Under the pieces are notes generated by a model. The model ran no database searches and had not been told where the DNA came from. It worked only from the letters and a program-made list of their open reading frames with translations. The position numbers were made by a program, and so were the translations under genes. From positions 9,064,558 to 9,128,557 of the forward strand of contig NZ_JACHNH010000001.1 of assembly GCF_014205335.1 (NCBI RefSeq): a stretch of 64,000 nt of DNA. The letters are read 5' to 3'. Positions within the stretch are counted from its first letter, which is position 1. Each line of letters begins with the position of its first letter. Positions 43,301-50,488 of this stretch are shown here, in pieces. Source of the stretch: Amorphoplanes digitatis (GTDB lineage Bacteria > Actinomycetota > Actinomycetes > Mycobacteriales > Micromonosporaceae).

Positions 43301-43597
43301 TCAGAGCGCGAGTTGCGGACGGGCCGGCACCCCGACGATGGCCGGGCTGACCGACCGGACTGGCAGTTGCTGCGGCACGGGGCTGGGCACCAGCATCGAC
43401 TCGAGCTCGGGCGCGATCGGCCGGCGCTCGTTGATCTGGATCAGGCGTGCCGCGCGGGCCAGCGAGCCGGTCTCGCCGTCGCGGAAGCCCTCGCGGTAAC
43501 CCTTCTCGTAGCGTTCGCCGCGTCCGAGGGCGCGTCCGATCGCGAAGCAGGACGAGCCGGCGAGGGCCAGAAGGAATAGCAGCGCGAAGGGTGTCAC
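43301..43597 (-). CDS. small single-pass membrane protein
   Basis: A 98-residue protein starting at GTG 43597: an N-terminal transmembrane segment (FALLFLLALAGSSCFAIG), a charged stretch with Glu/Arg/Gly (RGERYEKGYREGFRDGETG), then a Pro/Val-rich tail. No family recognised. Monocistronic, convergent with the chitinase gene. Confidence 0.65.
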   Translation of the reverse strand: MTPFALLFLLALAGSSCFAIGRALGRGERYEKGYREGFRDGETGSLARAARLIQINERRPIAPELESMLVPSPVPQQLPVRSVSPAIVGVPARPQLAL

Positions 43598-43704
43598 GGC
43601 AAGCCTTTCAGCGGATTATTGTTCTATAGCCCGCAAAATAGCTGAAACCGTACTGACGCCGGGCAACCCAACTGATCAATGACGCGTACGAGTGACCCTG
43701 TATT

Positions 43705-45939
43705 TCAGGCCGCGGGGGTTATCGGACTGTCGGTAAGGATCCCGGGCATTTCCTCGGGGTCCACCGGCCGGCACAGGTGGTGCCCCTGCCCGTACGAGCA
43801 GCCCAGGCGCCGCAGCGCGGCGAGCTGCTCGGGGCTCTCGATGCCCTCGGCGACGACCCGCAGCCCCAGGATGTGCCCGAGGTCGACGATCGTGCGCACC
43901 AGTGCCAGATCCTCGGCCGTCGACTCCACCCGGTCGACGAACGCGCGGTCGATCTTCAATTCGTTGACCGGCAGCTCCCGCAGGTAGGCCAGCGACGAAT
44001 AGCCGGTGCCGAAGTCGTCGATGGAGAGCTGCACGCCCATTTCCCGCAGGCTCGCCAGCGACGCCATGGCGGCCTCGGAGTCGTTCATCAGCACCGACTC
44101 GGTCAGTTCGAGGGTCACCGCGCTCGCCGGCATCCCGGCGACGGCCAGCGCCCGGGTCACGTTCGCGGCGAACTGCCCGTGCCGGAGCTGATGCCCCGAG
44201 ACGTTCACGTTGAGCGTGAGATCGGGGTTGATCCGGCGCCAGGCCGCCACCTGGGTCGCGCTCGACTTCAGCACCCACTGGCCGATCTCCGCGATCAGGC
44301 CCGACTCCTCGGCGATCGGGATGAAGTCGGTCGGCATCACCAGGCCGCGGGTCGGGCTGTGCCAGCGTACGAGCGCCTCCACGCCGGCGATCTCGCCCGT
44401 GTCCAGGCGGACCAGGGGCTGGTACTGGAGCCGGAACTGGTCCTCGTGCATCGCGTACTGGAGGTCGCCGTGCAGGCTCAGGTAGTCGAGCGCCTCGGTG
44501 TGCATGTGCGGCTCGTAGACCACGACCCGGCCCGTGCCGGCCTTCTTGGCGCGGTACATGGCCAGGTCGGCCTTGTTCAACAGGCTCTTGGAGTCTGCGG
44601 ACGGCTCCCGGCTGGCGGCCACGCCCACGCTCGCGCCGATGAAGACGTCCCGCCCCGAGATCCGGAACGGTTCCTTGATCGCGGCGATCACCCGCTCGCC
44701 GATCGCGGTGGCCGACTCGACGGGCGAATCGTGCAGCAGCACCGCGAACTCGTCGCCGCCGAGCCGGGCCGTGGTGTCGCTGGCCCGGACGCAGCCCCGG
44801 ATCCGGTCGGCCACCGAGGCAAGCAGCTCGTCGCCGGCCTCGTGGCCGAGGCTGTCGTTGACCGCCTTGAACCGGTCCAGGTCGATGAAGAGCACGCTTG
44901 TCGGCTCGGTCGGCTCGCCCCGCGCCGCCAGCACCCGGTTGGAGATCTTCAGGAACAGGCCGCGGTTCGGCAGGCCGGTCACCGAGTCGTGGTGCGCCTC
45001 GTGGACCGCCTCGACGGTACGGGCGTCGGTCAGCGCGAGGCTGACCTGCTGCGCGAACGCGGCCAGCAGGTCACGCAACTCGCGGGAGGCCTCAGGGGTG
45101 CTCGGCAGTTGGGCGACGAGGCTGCCGGACATCTCCCCGGTGACCCGCACCGGGGCGGCGAGGATCGTGCCCCGCTCCGGATGCCCGGGAACCGCCGCGC
45201 GCATGATCACGTTCGAGGTCGACATCGCGACGCGGGCCTCGGTCTGCGGGCCCTCGGGGTTGACGAAGTCGTGGTCACCGGCGCCGGAGGTCGAGGCGAC
45301 GGTCAGCCGGCGGTCCCGGCCGGCCTCGGCCAGGATCAGCGCGACCGGTACGCCGCCGAGCAGCAGCCCGGTGCCGCTGGTGACGGCATCGAGAATCTCC
45401 GGAAGCGACTTGCGGCTCGAGATCTCCCGCTGGATCGCCAGCAGCGACTCGACCAGCTGCCGCCGGGTCTGCGCCTGCTCCAGCAGCACCAGGCGGTCGG
45501 CGGCCTCCCGCTCGCGTTCCACCCGTACGGTCCGCTCGCCGCGCAGCACCCGGATGCTGCGCAGGGCCAGGCCGAGCCCCTGCGCCAGGCCGTCGAGGAT
45601 CTGGCGCTCCTGCTCGCCGAACGTCTCGCTCTCCCGGGCCAGCACCAGCGCGCCGGCCAGGTCCGAGCCGAGGGGGCTGGACACGGCATAGCGGTCACCG
45701 AGGCTCGGCACCGACAGCGTGCCGGGCGCGTCGGCCAGCGCCAGCAGGCCCTCGACCGGCGCGTCGGCGCCGAATCCCCGGTCGCCGCGCACCTCCTCGC
45801 CGAGCACGACCGCGCCGGCCTCGGCCCCGACCATCTCGACGGCCCGTTCGACCGCGACGGCGATCGCCGTGTCCTCGTCGGCCGACGCGGTGACGGCCGT
45901 GAAGTACTCGGTCAGCTGATGTGCCGAAGAGGTAGGCAT
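43705..45939 (-). CDS. GAF-GAF-GGDEF-EAL cyclic di-GMP turnover protein
   Basis: A 744-residue cytosolic protein (start ATG 45939; GTG 45945 possible). Two GAF-like domains (about 20-150 and 165-310, joined by a coiled REREAADRLVLLEQAQTRRQ) precede a GGDEF domain with intact ARLGGDEF and an RASD inhibitory site five residues before it. An EAL domain follows with VEALVRW, LTESVLMN, DDFGTGYSSLAYL and VAEGIES. Both active sites look complete, so it may make and degrade c-di-GMP, with the GAF ligand choosing. No transmembrane helices. The PilZ receptor at 13.7 kb is a possible effector. Confidence 0.95.
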   Translation of the reverse strand: MPTSSAHQLTEYFTAVTASADEDTAIAVAVERAVEMVGAEAGAVVLGEEVRGDRGFGADAPVEGLLALADAPGTLSVPSLGDRYAVSSPLGSDLAGALVLARESETFGEQERQILDGLAQGLGLALRSIRVLRGERTVRVEREREAADRLVLLEQAQTRRQLVESLLAIQREISSRKSLPEILDAVTSGTGLLLGGVPVALILAEAGRDRRLTVASTSGAGDHDFVNPEGPQTEARVAMSTSNVIMRAAVPGHPERGTILAAPVRVTGEMSGSLVAQLPSTPEASRELRDLLAAFAQQVSLALTDARTVEAVHEAHHDSVTGLPNRGLFLKISNRVLAARGEPTEPTSVLFIDLDRFKAVNDSLGHEAGDELLASVADRIRGCVRASDTTARLGGDEFAVLLHDSPVESATAIGERVIAAIKEPFRISGRDVFIGASVGVAASREPSADSKSLLNKADLAMYRAKKAGTGRVVVYEPHMHTEALDYLSLHGDLQYAMHEDQFRLQYQPLVRLDTGEIAGVEALVRWHSPTRGLVMPTDFIPIAEESGLIAEIGQWVLKSSATQVAAWRRINPDLTLNVNVSGHQLRHGQFAANVTRALAVAGMPASAVTLELTESVLMNDSEAAMASLASLREMGVQLSIDDFGTGYSSLAYLRELPVNELKIDRAFVDRVESTAEDLALVRTIVDLGHILGLRVVAEGIESPEQLAALRRLGCSYGQGHHLCRPVDPEEMPGILTDSPITPAA

Positions 45940-45974
45940 GTTCACACCGGGACCAGCGTGACGAGGATGTGGGA

Positions 45975-46097
45975 ATGTGGGTCGTGACCGGCGCCGAACC
46001 GTCGTCCCGGGGCAGTCTGCATAACCCCCGATTCGGCAGCTTCAGCCACGAACTGAGCCGGGCCCGGGCCGCCTTCGCCCGCCCGGACCGGGCCTGA
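45975..46097 (+). CDS. possible 40-residue peptide upstream of pyrE
   Basis: An open frame from ATG 45975, preceded by GATGTGGGA, to TGA 46097, 14 bp before pyrE: begins MWVVTGAEPSSRGSLHNPRF and ends in an Ala/Arg helix (ELSRARAAFARPDRA). Low Arg/Pro bias compared with chance frames and a terminal position just before pyrE make it a candidate leader or small protein. It could equally be chance. Not recognised. Confidence 0.35.
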   Translation: MWVVTGAEPSSRGSLHNPRFGSFSHELSRARAAFARPDRA

Positions 46098-46111
46098 CAG
46101 GCTGTTGCCTT

Positions 46112-46627
46112 GTGACTGACTCTGACCTTGCGCGGCAGGTCCGCGACGTGAGCCGACTGACCGGCGAGTTCGTTCTGCGCTCCGGCCGGACCGCCACCGA
46201 GTATTTCGACAAGTACCAGTTCGAGTCCGACCCGGTGCTGCTGGACCAGCTCGCCGAGGAGATGGCGGCGCTCATCCCCGACGGCACCGAGGTGCTGGCC
46301 GGCCTCGAGATGGGCGGCATCGCGGTGGTGACGGCCCTGGGCAGGCACGCCAAGCTGCCGTGCGCGTTCGTCCGCAAGGAGGCGAAGAAGTACGGCACGG
46401 CCCGCCTGGCCGAGGGCGCTGAGGTGGCCGGCCGGCGGGTCCTGGTGGTCGAGGACGTGGTGACGTCCGGCGGCCAGGTGGTCATCTCCACCGGCGAACT
46501 GCGCAAGCTCGGCGCGCACGTTGACCACGCCCTCTGCGTGATCGACCGTCAGGAGGGCGGGGCCGAGGCGCTGGCGGCCGACGGCATCACGCTGCGGGCG
46601 CTGCTCACCCGGGCCGACCTGTCATAG
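46112..46627 (+). CDS. pyrE: orotate phosphoribosyltransferase
   Basis: A 171-residue enzyme joining orotate and PRPP to form OMP in pyrimidine synthesis. Start GTG 46112. Motifs: TGEFVLRSGRTATEYFDKY (orotate loop), VLAGLEMGGIAVVTAL, FVRKEAKKYGTARLAEG (catalytic Lys loop) and VLVVEDVVTSGGQVV (PRPP-binding motif). Length matches the actinobacterial type. Confidence 0.95.
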   Translation: MTDSDLARQVRDVSRLTGEFVLRSGRTATEYFDKYQFESDPVLLDQLAEEMAALIPDGTEVLAGLEMGGIAVVTALGRHAKLPCAFVRKEAKKYGTARLAEGAEVAGRRVLVVEDVVTSGGQVVISTGELRKLGAHVDHALCVIDRQEGGAEALAADGITLRALLTRADLS

Positions 46628-46639
46628 CGCGTACCGACT

Positions 46640-46670
46640 CTGGACCGCCTACTTCTGGTAGGCGGTCCAG
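46640..46670 (+). terminator. terminator of pyrE
   Basis: Perfect 13-bp stem, 46640-46652 with 46658-46670, loop TTCTG, starting 13 bases after the stop codon. Confidence 0.85.
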
Positions 46671-46799
46671 CTGTTTCCACCGTCGCCGACGTAGAAGAAG
46701 TACAGCCGCTCGAGATCGTCCTGGCTCCACGCGCGATGTCTGAATATTTCGGGCCGTAGTCTGACAATTCGGCTTGACTATGAAATGCATACTGACGAT

Positions 46800-47030
46800 A
46801 TGAACGCCGATGGCACGGCCGATTCACAAGCGTGGGAGGGCCTTCCCCAGACCGCGCACAGTGCGTTTACGCCGTTGGGACAGATCGAACAGGCGACAAA
46901 GCTCGCCGCCGGGCTCAAACAACCGCGTACCGGATGGCGGAGAGCGGTAGCCGTCATGGGTGAGGTTCTCATCGTCCTCACGGCGGTGGCCGTCGTGGTG
47001 GCCGGCGTGCTGGGAATTGTGCAGCAGTAA
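46800..47030 (+). CDS. small C-terminal tail-anchored protein
   Basis: A 76-residue protein (ATG 46800; ATG 46785 would add five residues) with a polar N-terminal half (QAWEGLPQTAHSAFTPLGQIEQATKLAAGL), a basic KQPRTGWRR and one transmembrane helix at the C-terminus (VLIVLTAVAVVVAGVLGIV). Function unknown. The 170 bp before it are AT-richer than average and probably hold its promoter. Confidence 0.6.
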   Translation: MNADGTADSQAWEGLPQTAHSAFTPLGQIEQATKLAAGLKQPRTGWRRAVAVMGEVLIVLTAVAVVVAGVLGIVQQ

Positions 47031-47130
47031 GCCGGAAGGGGCGGCAGGCCTGCTCACCGAGTGGTGACTGATCTGATATTGCGTGCCGTAACCGTAACTG
47101 TCAGTGTGGGGCGTAGAGCTCACGCGGGCT

Positions 47131-47177
47131 CCCGGACGAGGGTGCCGTACCCGGTCAGCGACAAGACGGCCCGCGGG
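47131..47177 (+). promoter_or_regulatory. guanidine-III (ykkC-III) riboswitch
   Basis: The stretch reads CCGGACGAGG, GTGCCGTACCCGGTCAG, CGACAAGACGG in order, matching the conserved pseudoknot core of guanidine-III riboswitches almost base for base. It ends in GCGGGAGA, the ribosome binding site of the next gene, ten bases before its ATG. This fits translational control: guanidinium binding folds the pseudoknot and exposes the site. The upstream GCTCCCGG can pair with the CGGGAG of the binding site in the unbound state. The downstream gene is a SugE/Gdx exporter, the expected target. Confidence 0.88.
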
Positions 47178-47185
47178 AGACTCTG

Positions 47186-47500
47186 ATGTCCTGGCTCGTT
47201 CTCGTGCTGTCCGGTGTCCTCGAAGCGGTCTGGGCCACGGCCCTGGGCAAGACTCAAGGTTTCACCCGGGTCGTCCCTTCGGTGGTCTTCTCCGTCGCGA
47301 TCATCGCCAGCATGGCCGGCTTGGCGTACGCGATGCGGACCCTGCCGATCGGCACCGCCTATGCCGTCTGGGTCGGCATCGGCGCCGTCCTCACCGTCGT
47401 ATACGCGATGGCCACCGGCACCGAGACGGTCTCACCCCTGAAGATCGTCTTTCTGACCCTGATCATCGGCGGCGTGATCGGCCTGAAGGCCAGTCACTGA
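47186..47500 (+). CDS. sugE: SMR-family guanidinium exporter
   Basis: A 104-residue four-helix protein very close in pattern to SugE/Gdx: MSWLVLVLSGVLEAVWATALGKT with the membrane-embedded Glu, GFTRVVPSVVFSVAIIASM, LPIGTAYAVWVGIGAVLTVVYAM, ending GGVIGLKASH. These exchange protons for guanidinium as antiparallel dimers. The guanidine-III riboswitch directly upstream confirms the substrate by established association. Confidence 0.95.
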   Translation: MSWLVLVLSGVLEAVWATALGKTQGFTRVVPSVVFSVAIIASMAGLAYAMRTLPIGTAYAVWVGIGAVLTVVYAMATGTETVSPLKIVFLTLIIGGVIGLKASH

Positions 47501-47557
47501 AACGGCCCGGCCCGTTCCTGGCTCAGCTCAGCCGGGTACCAGGTGCGTGCCGAGAGG

Positions 47558-48718
47558 CTATGTGCGGGGAAATCCCATGGTCACGTGCGAGGGGCCGTCG
47601 AGACTCGTGGAGAGGAGGTCGGCCAGATTCCACTCCGCCTCCGCGTCGTGCTCGGACGCCCGAGACGTGAGGTCCGCAACGACCGAACGCCAGCCTGAGC
47701 CGCGGAGCGTCGCCGGAACCCGGCTCGCCGCCCCCGGGGCGGCTTTCACGGCGTCCGCGATCGGCGCCTGGGCCGAGTACGTTTCGACCGGTCCCAGAAC
47801 CTTCAGCATCTCTCGCCATTTCGCGGCGGGCAGGGCGACCGTGTATTCACGGTCTTCGTCCAGATTCAGGTCGTCCGATGTGGTCATGGCTATCGTGAAT
47901 TCGCACCACAGCGACCAGCCGCCCGCTTTGATGGTCGGCGGTGTGCCACGGACTCGCCACCGGTACGACTCCCCGTGCGTCAGTGGCTCCATGCGCCAGA
48001 ACTCCAGGGCTGCCGTCTGTCCGTGCCCACCGGCGGTCCCGGCGAGGTTGAGATCGTGAGCGGTGGGCCCGTCGACTCCGGTGATCTGGAAGGTGGCCTC
48101 GAGATACGGCAGGCCGGGCGCACCCGCGAACGAGGTGGCAAGGGTCGGGCGAACGGTGTCCAGGGTGGGCCGGTTCGGGCCGGTCGCGCAGGCCCGGCCG
48201 CCGCTGGTCAGGCCGACCGGCAGCGCCGCACCGGCGTACGCCGGGTCGCTCGGGTCGGCCTGCGGTTCGTCGAAGGGCGGTCCCATGCCCGCCGGCGGAT
48301 ACCCGCAGGGCGGCCCGGAGTTGGTCGGCGCGGCGATCGCGGCCTGGCAGTCGGCCAGCGACATCGGTCTCGGCGCCGGGCTCGCGACGCCGGCACTGGC
48401 CGGTTCGGTCGCGTGCTGGGCAGCCGCCCCGTCGACGGCCGAGGGCCGGGTCACGGCGGCGACGGCCACCGCCAGCACCACGACGATCGCGGCACCGACG
48501 GCCATCGGGACCAGCGATTGCGGCCGACCAGCCGGCACCGGCCCGGCCGGTGCGACAACTTCGCGCGCTGCCGGGTCCGGCAGCGCGCGCCGGCCGGCCC
48601 GGGTGCGCCTGCCCACCTGTACGGCGAGAGCGCCGCCCAGGACGGCTCCGGCAACGGCGAGCAGAACCACCCAGCCGGGACGGCGGGACGACAGGCTCGG
48701 CTTCGACACGGCACGCAC
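47558..48718 (-). CDS. membrane protein of unknown function
   Basis: About 386 residues with GTG 48718 (other GTG/TTG starts within 30 bp are possible). Two transmembrane helices (PGWVVLLAVAGAVLGGALAVQVG and LVPMAVGAAIVVVLAVAVAAVTR) are separated by a Pro/Arg loop. A large external part follows, with SLADCQAAIAAPTNSGPPCGYPP and a ~110-residue beta domain (PYLEATFQITGVDGPTAHDLNLAG, YRWRVRGTPPTIKAGGWSLWCEFTI). The C-terminal 60 residues are helical and charged (ASEHDAEAEWNLADLL). No family recognised. Confidence 0.7.
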   Translation of the reverse strand: MRAVSKPSLSSRRPGWVVLLAVAGAVLGGALAVQVGRRTRAGRRALPDPAAREVVAPAGPVPAGRPQSLVPMAVGAAIVVVLAVAVAAVTRPSAVDGAAAQHATEPASAGVASPAPRPMSLADCQAAIAAPTNSGPPCGYPPAGMGPPFDEPQADPSDPAYAGAALPVGLTSGGRACATGPNRPTLDTVRPTLATSFAGAPGLPYLEATFQITGVDGPTAHDLNLAGTAGGHGQTAALEFWRMEPLTHGESYRWRVRGTPPTIKAGGWSLWCEFTIAMTTSDDLNLDEDREYTVALPAAKWREMLKVLGPVETYSAQAPIADAVKAAPGAASRVPATLRGSGWRSVVADLTSRASEHDAEAEWNLADLLSTSLDGPSHVTMGFPRT

Positions 48719-48866
48719 TATCGGAGGCACCGACCCCAACCTGAGGACATGCCCACCACGGCGTTGAAGACCCTGCCGACGACGGACGGCTCACTTGGCA
48801 ATCCCGCGAAGGGTTTGCTCGCAGAACGCTTGCAGAAACGCAAGGTAGATCGTTAAGATCCTCGTC

Positions 48867-49301
48867 ATGGCTCAAGATGTCATCTATGCCCGCGTGTCTC
48901 CGGCCCTCAAGGAGGCGACAGACGCGTACGCCACCCGGCAAGGCGTCACCCTTACGGCGGCGGTGACGGATCTCCTCGAGCGTGGACTCGTAGCCGCATC
49001 CGACAACCGGTCCGTCGACCAGCTGGACGCGAGACTTCGTACGGCGGAGGCGCAGCTGGCAACACTGGCGGCCTTCGCCGAGCGCGCGGATCACCGAATC
49101 GGCGACTGTCCCAAGTGCGGCAAAGAGATCACCGGGCGAGACCTGCTGGCGGTCGGAAGCTGCCCGCACTGCGGTAGGGCCCTGTCCGAGCTCATCGTGC
49201 CGTCCAACCCCAAGAACACGCTCGACCAGCGCGAGGCGCTCATGCTCGTCGGCGCACTCGGCGCGGTTCTGGCTGTCGCATACCTCGCATCCAAGAAGTG
49301 A
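48867..49301 (+). CDS. ribbon-helix-helix, zinc-ribbon and TM fusion protein
   Basis: A 144-residue protein: residues 1-45 (DVIYARVSPALKEATDAYATRQGVTLTAAVTDLLERGL) look like a ribbon-helix-helix DNA-binding or dimerising unit. A coiled segment (VDQLDARLRTAEAQLATLAAF) follows, then a zinc ribbon (CPKCGKEITGRDLLAVGSCPHCG), and a C-terminal transmembrane helix (EALMLVGALGAVLAVAYLA). A membrane-tethered RHH with zinc ribbon is unusual. Followed 36 bp later by another small membrane protein, so probably co-transcribed. Confidence 0.75.
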   Translation: MAQDVIYARVSPALKEATDAYATRQGVTLTAAVTDLLERGLVAASDNRSVDQLDARLRTAEAQLATLAAFAERADHRIGDCPKCGKEITGRDLLAVGSCPHCGRALSELIVPSNPKNTLDQREALMLVGALGAVLAVAYLASKK

Positions 49302-49336
49302 TGCGATCCCACAACCGAGCAGAGAAAGGAGGAGTG

Positions 49337-49489
49337 ATGGACGAGATCGGGAAGTTCATCGTGTTGGCGACGATCGCGGGAGCCACCATCGCGGCGGCGA
49401 AGAAGGCCGGCGCGCGGCTGGGCATCCCCGCCACCGCGGTGCCGGTCATCGCCGGCGCGCTCTACCTCGCCGCACGCCGGCTGCGGTAG
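49337..49489 (+). CDS. 50-residue membrane protein
   Basis: ATG 49337 has an excellent RBS (AAAGGAGG). The product has one or two short hydrophobic helices (GKFIVLATIAGATIAAAKKAG and ATAVPVIAGALYLAARR) with Lys/Arg caps. Probably in one operon with the RHH/zinc-ribbon gene. No family recognised. Confidence 0.7.
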   Translation: MDEIGKFIVLATIAGATIAAAKKAGARLGIPATAVPVIAGALYLAARRLR

Positions 49490-49504
49490 GGGTCGGAAAG
49501 AAGC

Positions 49505-49557
49505 AGGCCCCGTATTGACCGAGATGCTTGCGACACCTCGGTCCGTACGGGGCCTTT
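49505..49557 (+). terminator. two-part hairpin terminator
   Basis: Outer arms AGGCCCCGTA (49505-49514) and TACGGGGCCT (49546-49555), inner ACCGAG/CTCGGT, then TTT. Ends the small membrane-protein operon. Confidence 0.85.
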
Positions 49558-49657
49558 GCGCAACCATAGCTGCCGGAGCGCCGACCGAAATCACACGTCG
49601 GTAGCCTGGTGCCGCACGAGCGTGACGGGACCAGGGCCCGGGCGACGGACTGGACGT

Positions 49658-50428
49658 TCAGGTCAGCGCGACCCATCCGCCGGACAGCGCCCAGTCGTCG
49701 TGCCAGAACAGCTGGTAGTACGTCTTGCCGTTGACGGTAGAGGCGACGATGTAGGTGTAGTCGGGAGTCACCGCCAGCACCGGCTGGTTGACCGTGCCGG
49801 TCGGCGGACTACCGGCGTTGAGCCACGAAGAGGTGCAGACCACCACGCCGCACTGCCCTGCCGGCTGGAACCAGATGTTGCCGTCGGTGCCCTTCACCGC
49901 GGCCGAGGCGGCGGTCCCGTGCCCGGCGACGCCGATCGGGCTGAGCTGGGCCGCCCCGAACACGCCGCCCGGGCGCCAGCGCCCGCCGAACGATTGTTGG
50001 CTGTCGTTGAACCTGGCGGCCCAGACGTCGCAGTTGATGTCGCAGGTCCAGTCGAGACCGATCGCGTAGAACGAGTCCGAGGTGGCCACCAGCGAAACGT
50101 GGTCGATCCTGGTGGAACTGGTCTGGATCTCCTGCCACGCCGCCCAGGAACCACCGGCCGCGGGCTGGCTGCGGAAGCGGTAGCCCGCGGTGACGACGAT
50201 GCGGCCGGCCGAGCGCGCCGCGGACAGGTCAGGGCCACTGCCCGGGGTCATCGTCGAGGTGCCGAGCGAGGTCCAGCTGGTCTGGAACGGGCCGGTCAGC
50301 GAGCTCTGGGCGCTCGCGTACACGGTGTTGCCCTTCGCGGCGAAGACCTCCATGCGGCCGTCGCTGAGTTTGGTGACCACCGGGTCGGAGGTGAACGTCG
50401 TGTCGCCCCACAGCTCGCTCCAACCGTT
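49658..50428 (-). pseudogene. secreted beta-propeller/lectin-like protein, 5' end lost at IS boundary
   Basis: The frame is open to base 50428 (NGWSELWGDTTFTSDPVVTKL...), exactly where the IS begins, and no start with signal peptide remains. The retained ~256 residues have repeated blades like DGRMEVFAAKGNTVYASAQSS, GSGPDLSAARSAGRIVV and DGNIWFQPAGQCG, with Trp-rich turns and Cys pairs, as in secreted PLL/tectonin-type propellers. The missing N-terminus is not found on the other side of the IS, so DNA was also deleted. GTG 50380 could permit a leaderless remnant. Confidence 0.7.
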
Positions 50429-50484
50429 TGTCCGGTCTCATGACCCGGGCGACAGATTGGTATCAGGACCTGGGCGACACTCCG
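50429..50484 (+). repeat. left terminal inverted repeat of the IS
   Basis: Shares with the reversed right end the pattern TGTCnnGTCTCATGACnnnGGCGACnGATnGGTnTCnGGACnTGnGCGACAC; differences fall every third to fourth base. The inner repeat of GGCGAC...GCGACAC suggests two transposase-binding sites per end. Confidence 0.8.
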
Positions 50485-50488
50485 CCGA

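Noticed and set aside
46663..46745. Minus-strand tail ERLYFFYVGDGGNSWTAYQK that looks like the end of a protein
   Set aside because: It overlaps the pyrE terminator hairpin, has no start codon and an in-frame stop shortly upstream; at most a tiny gene remnant.
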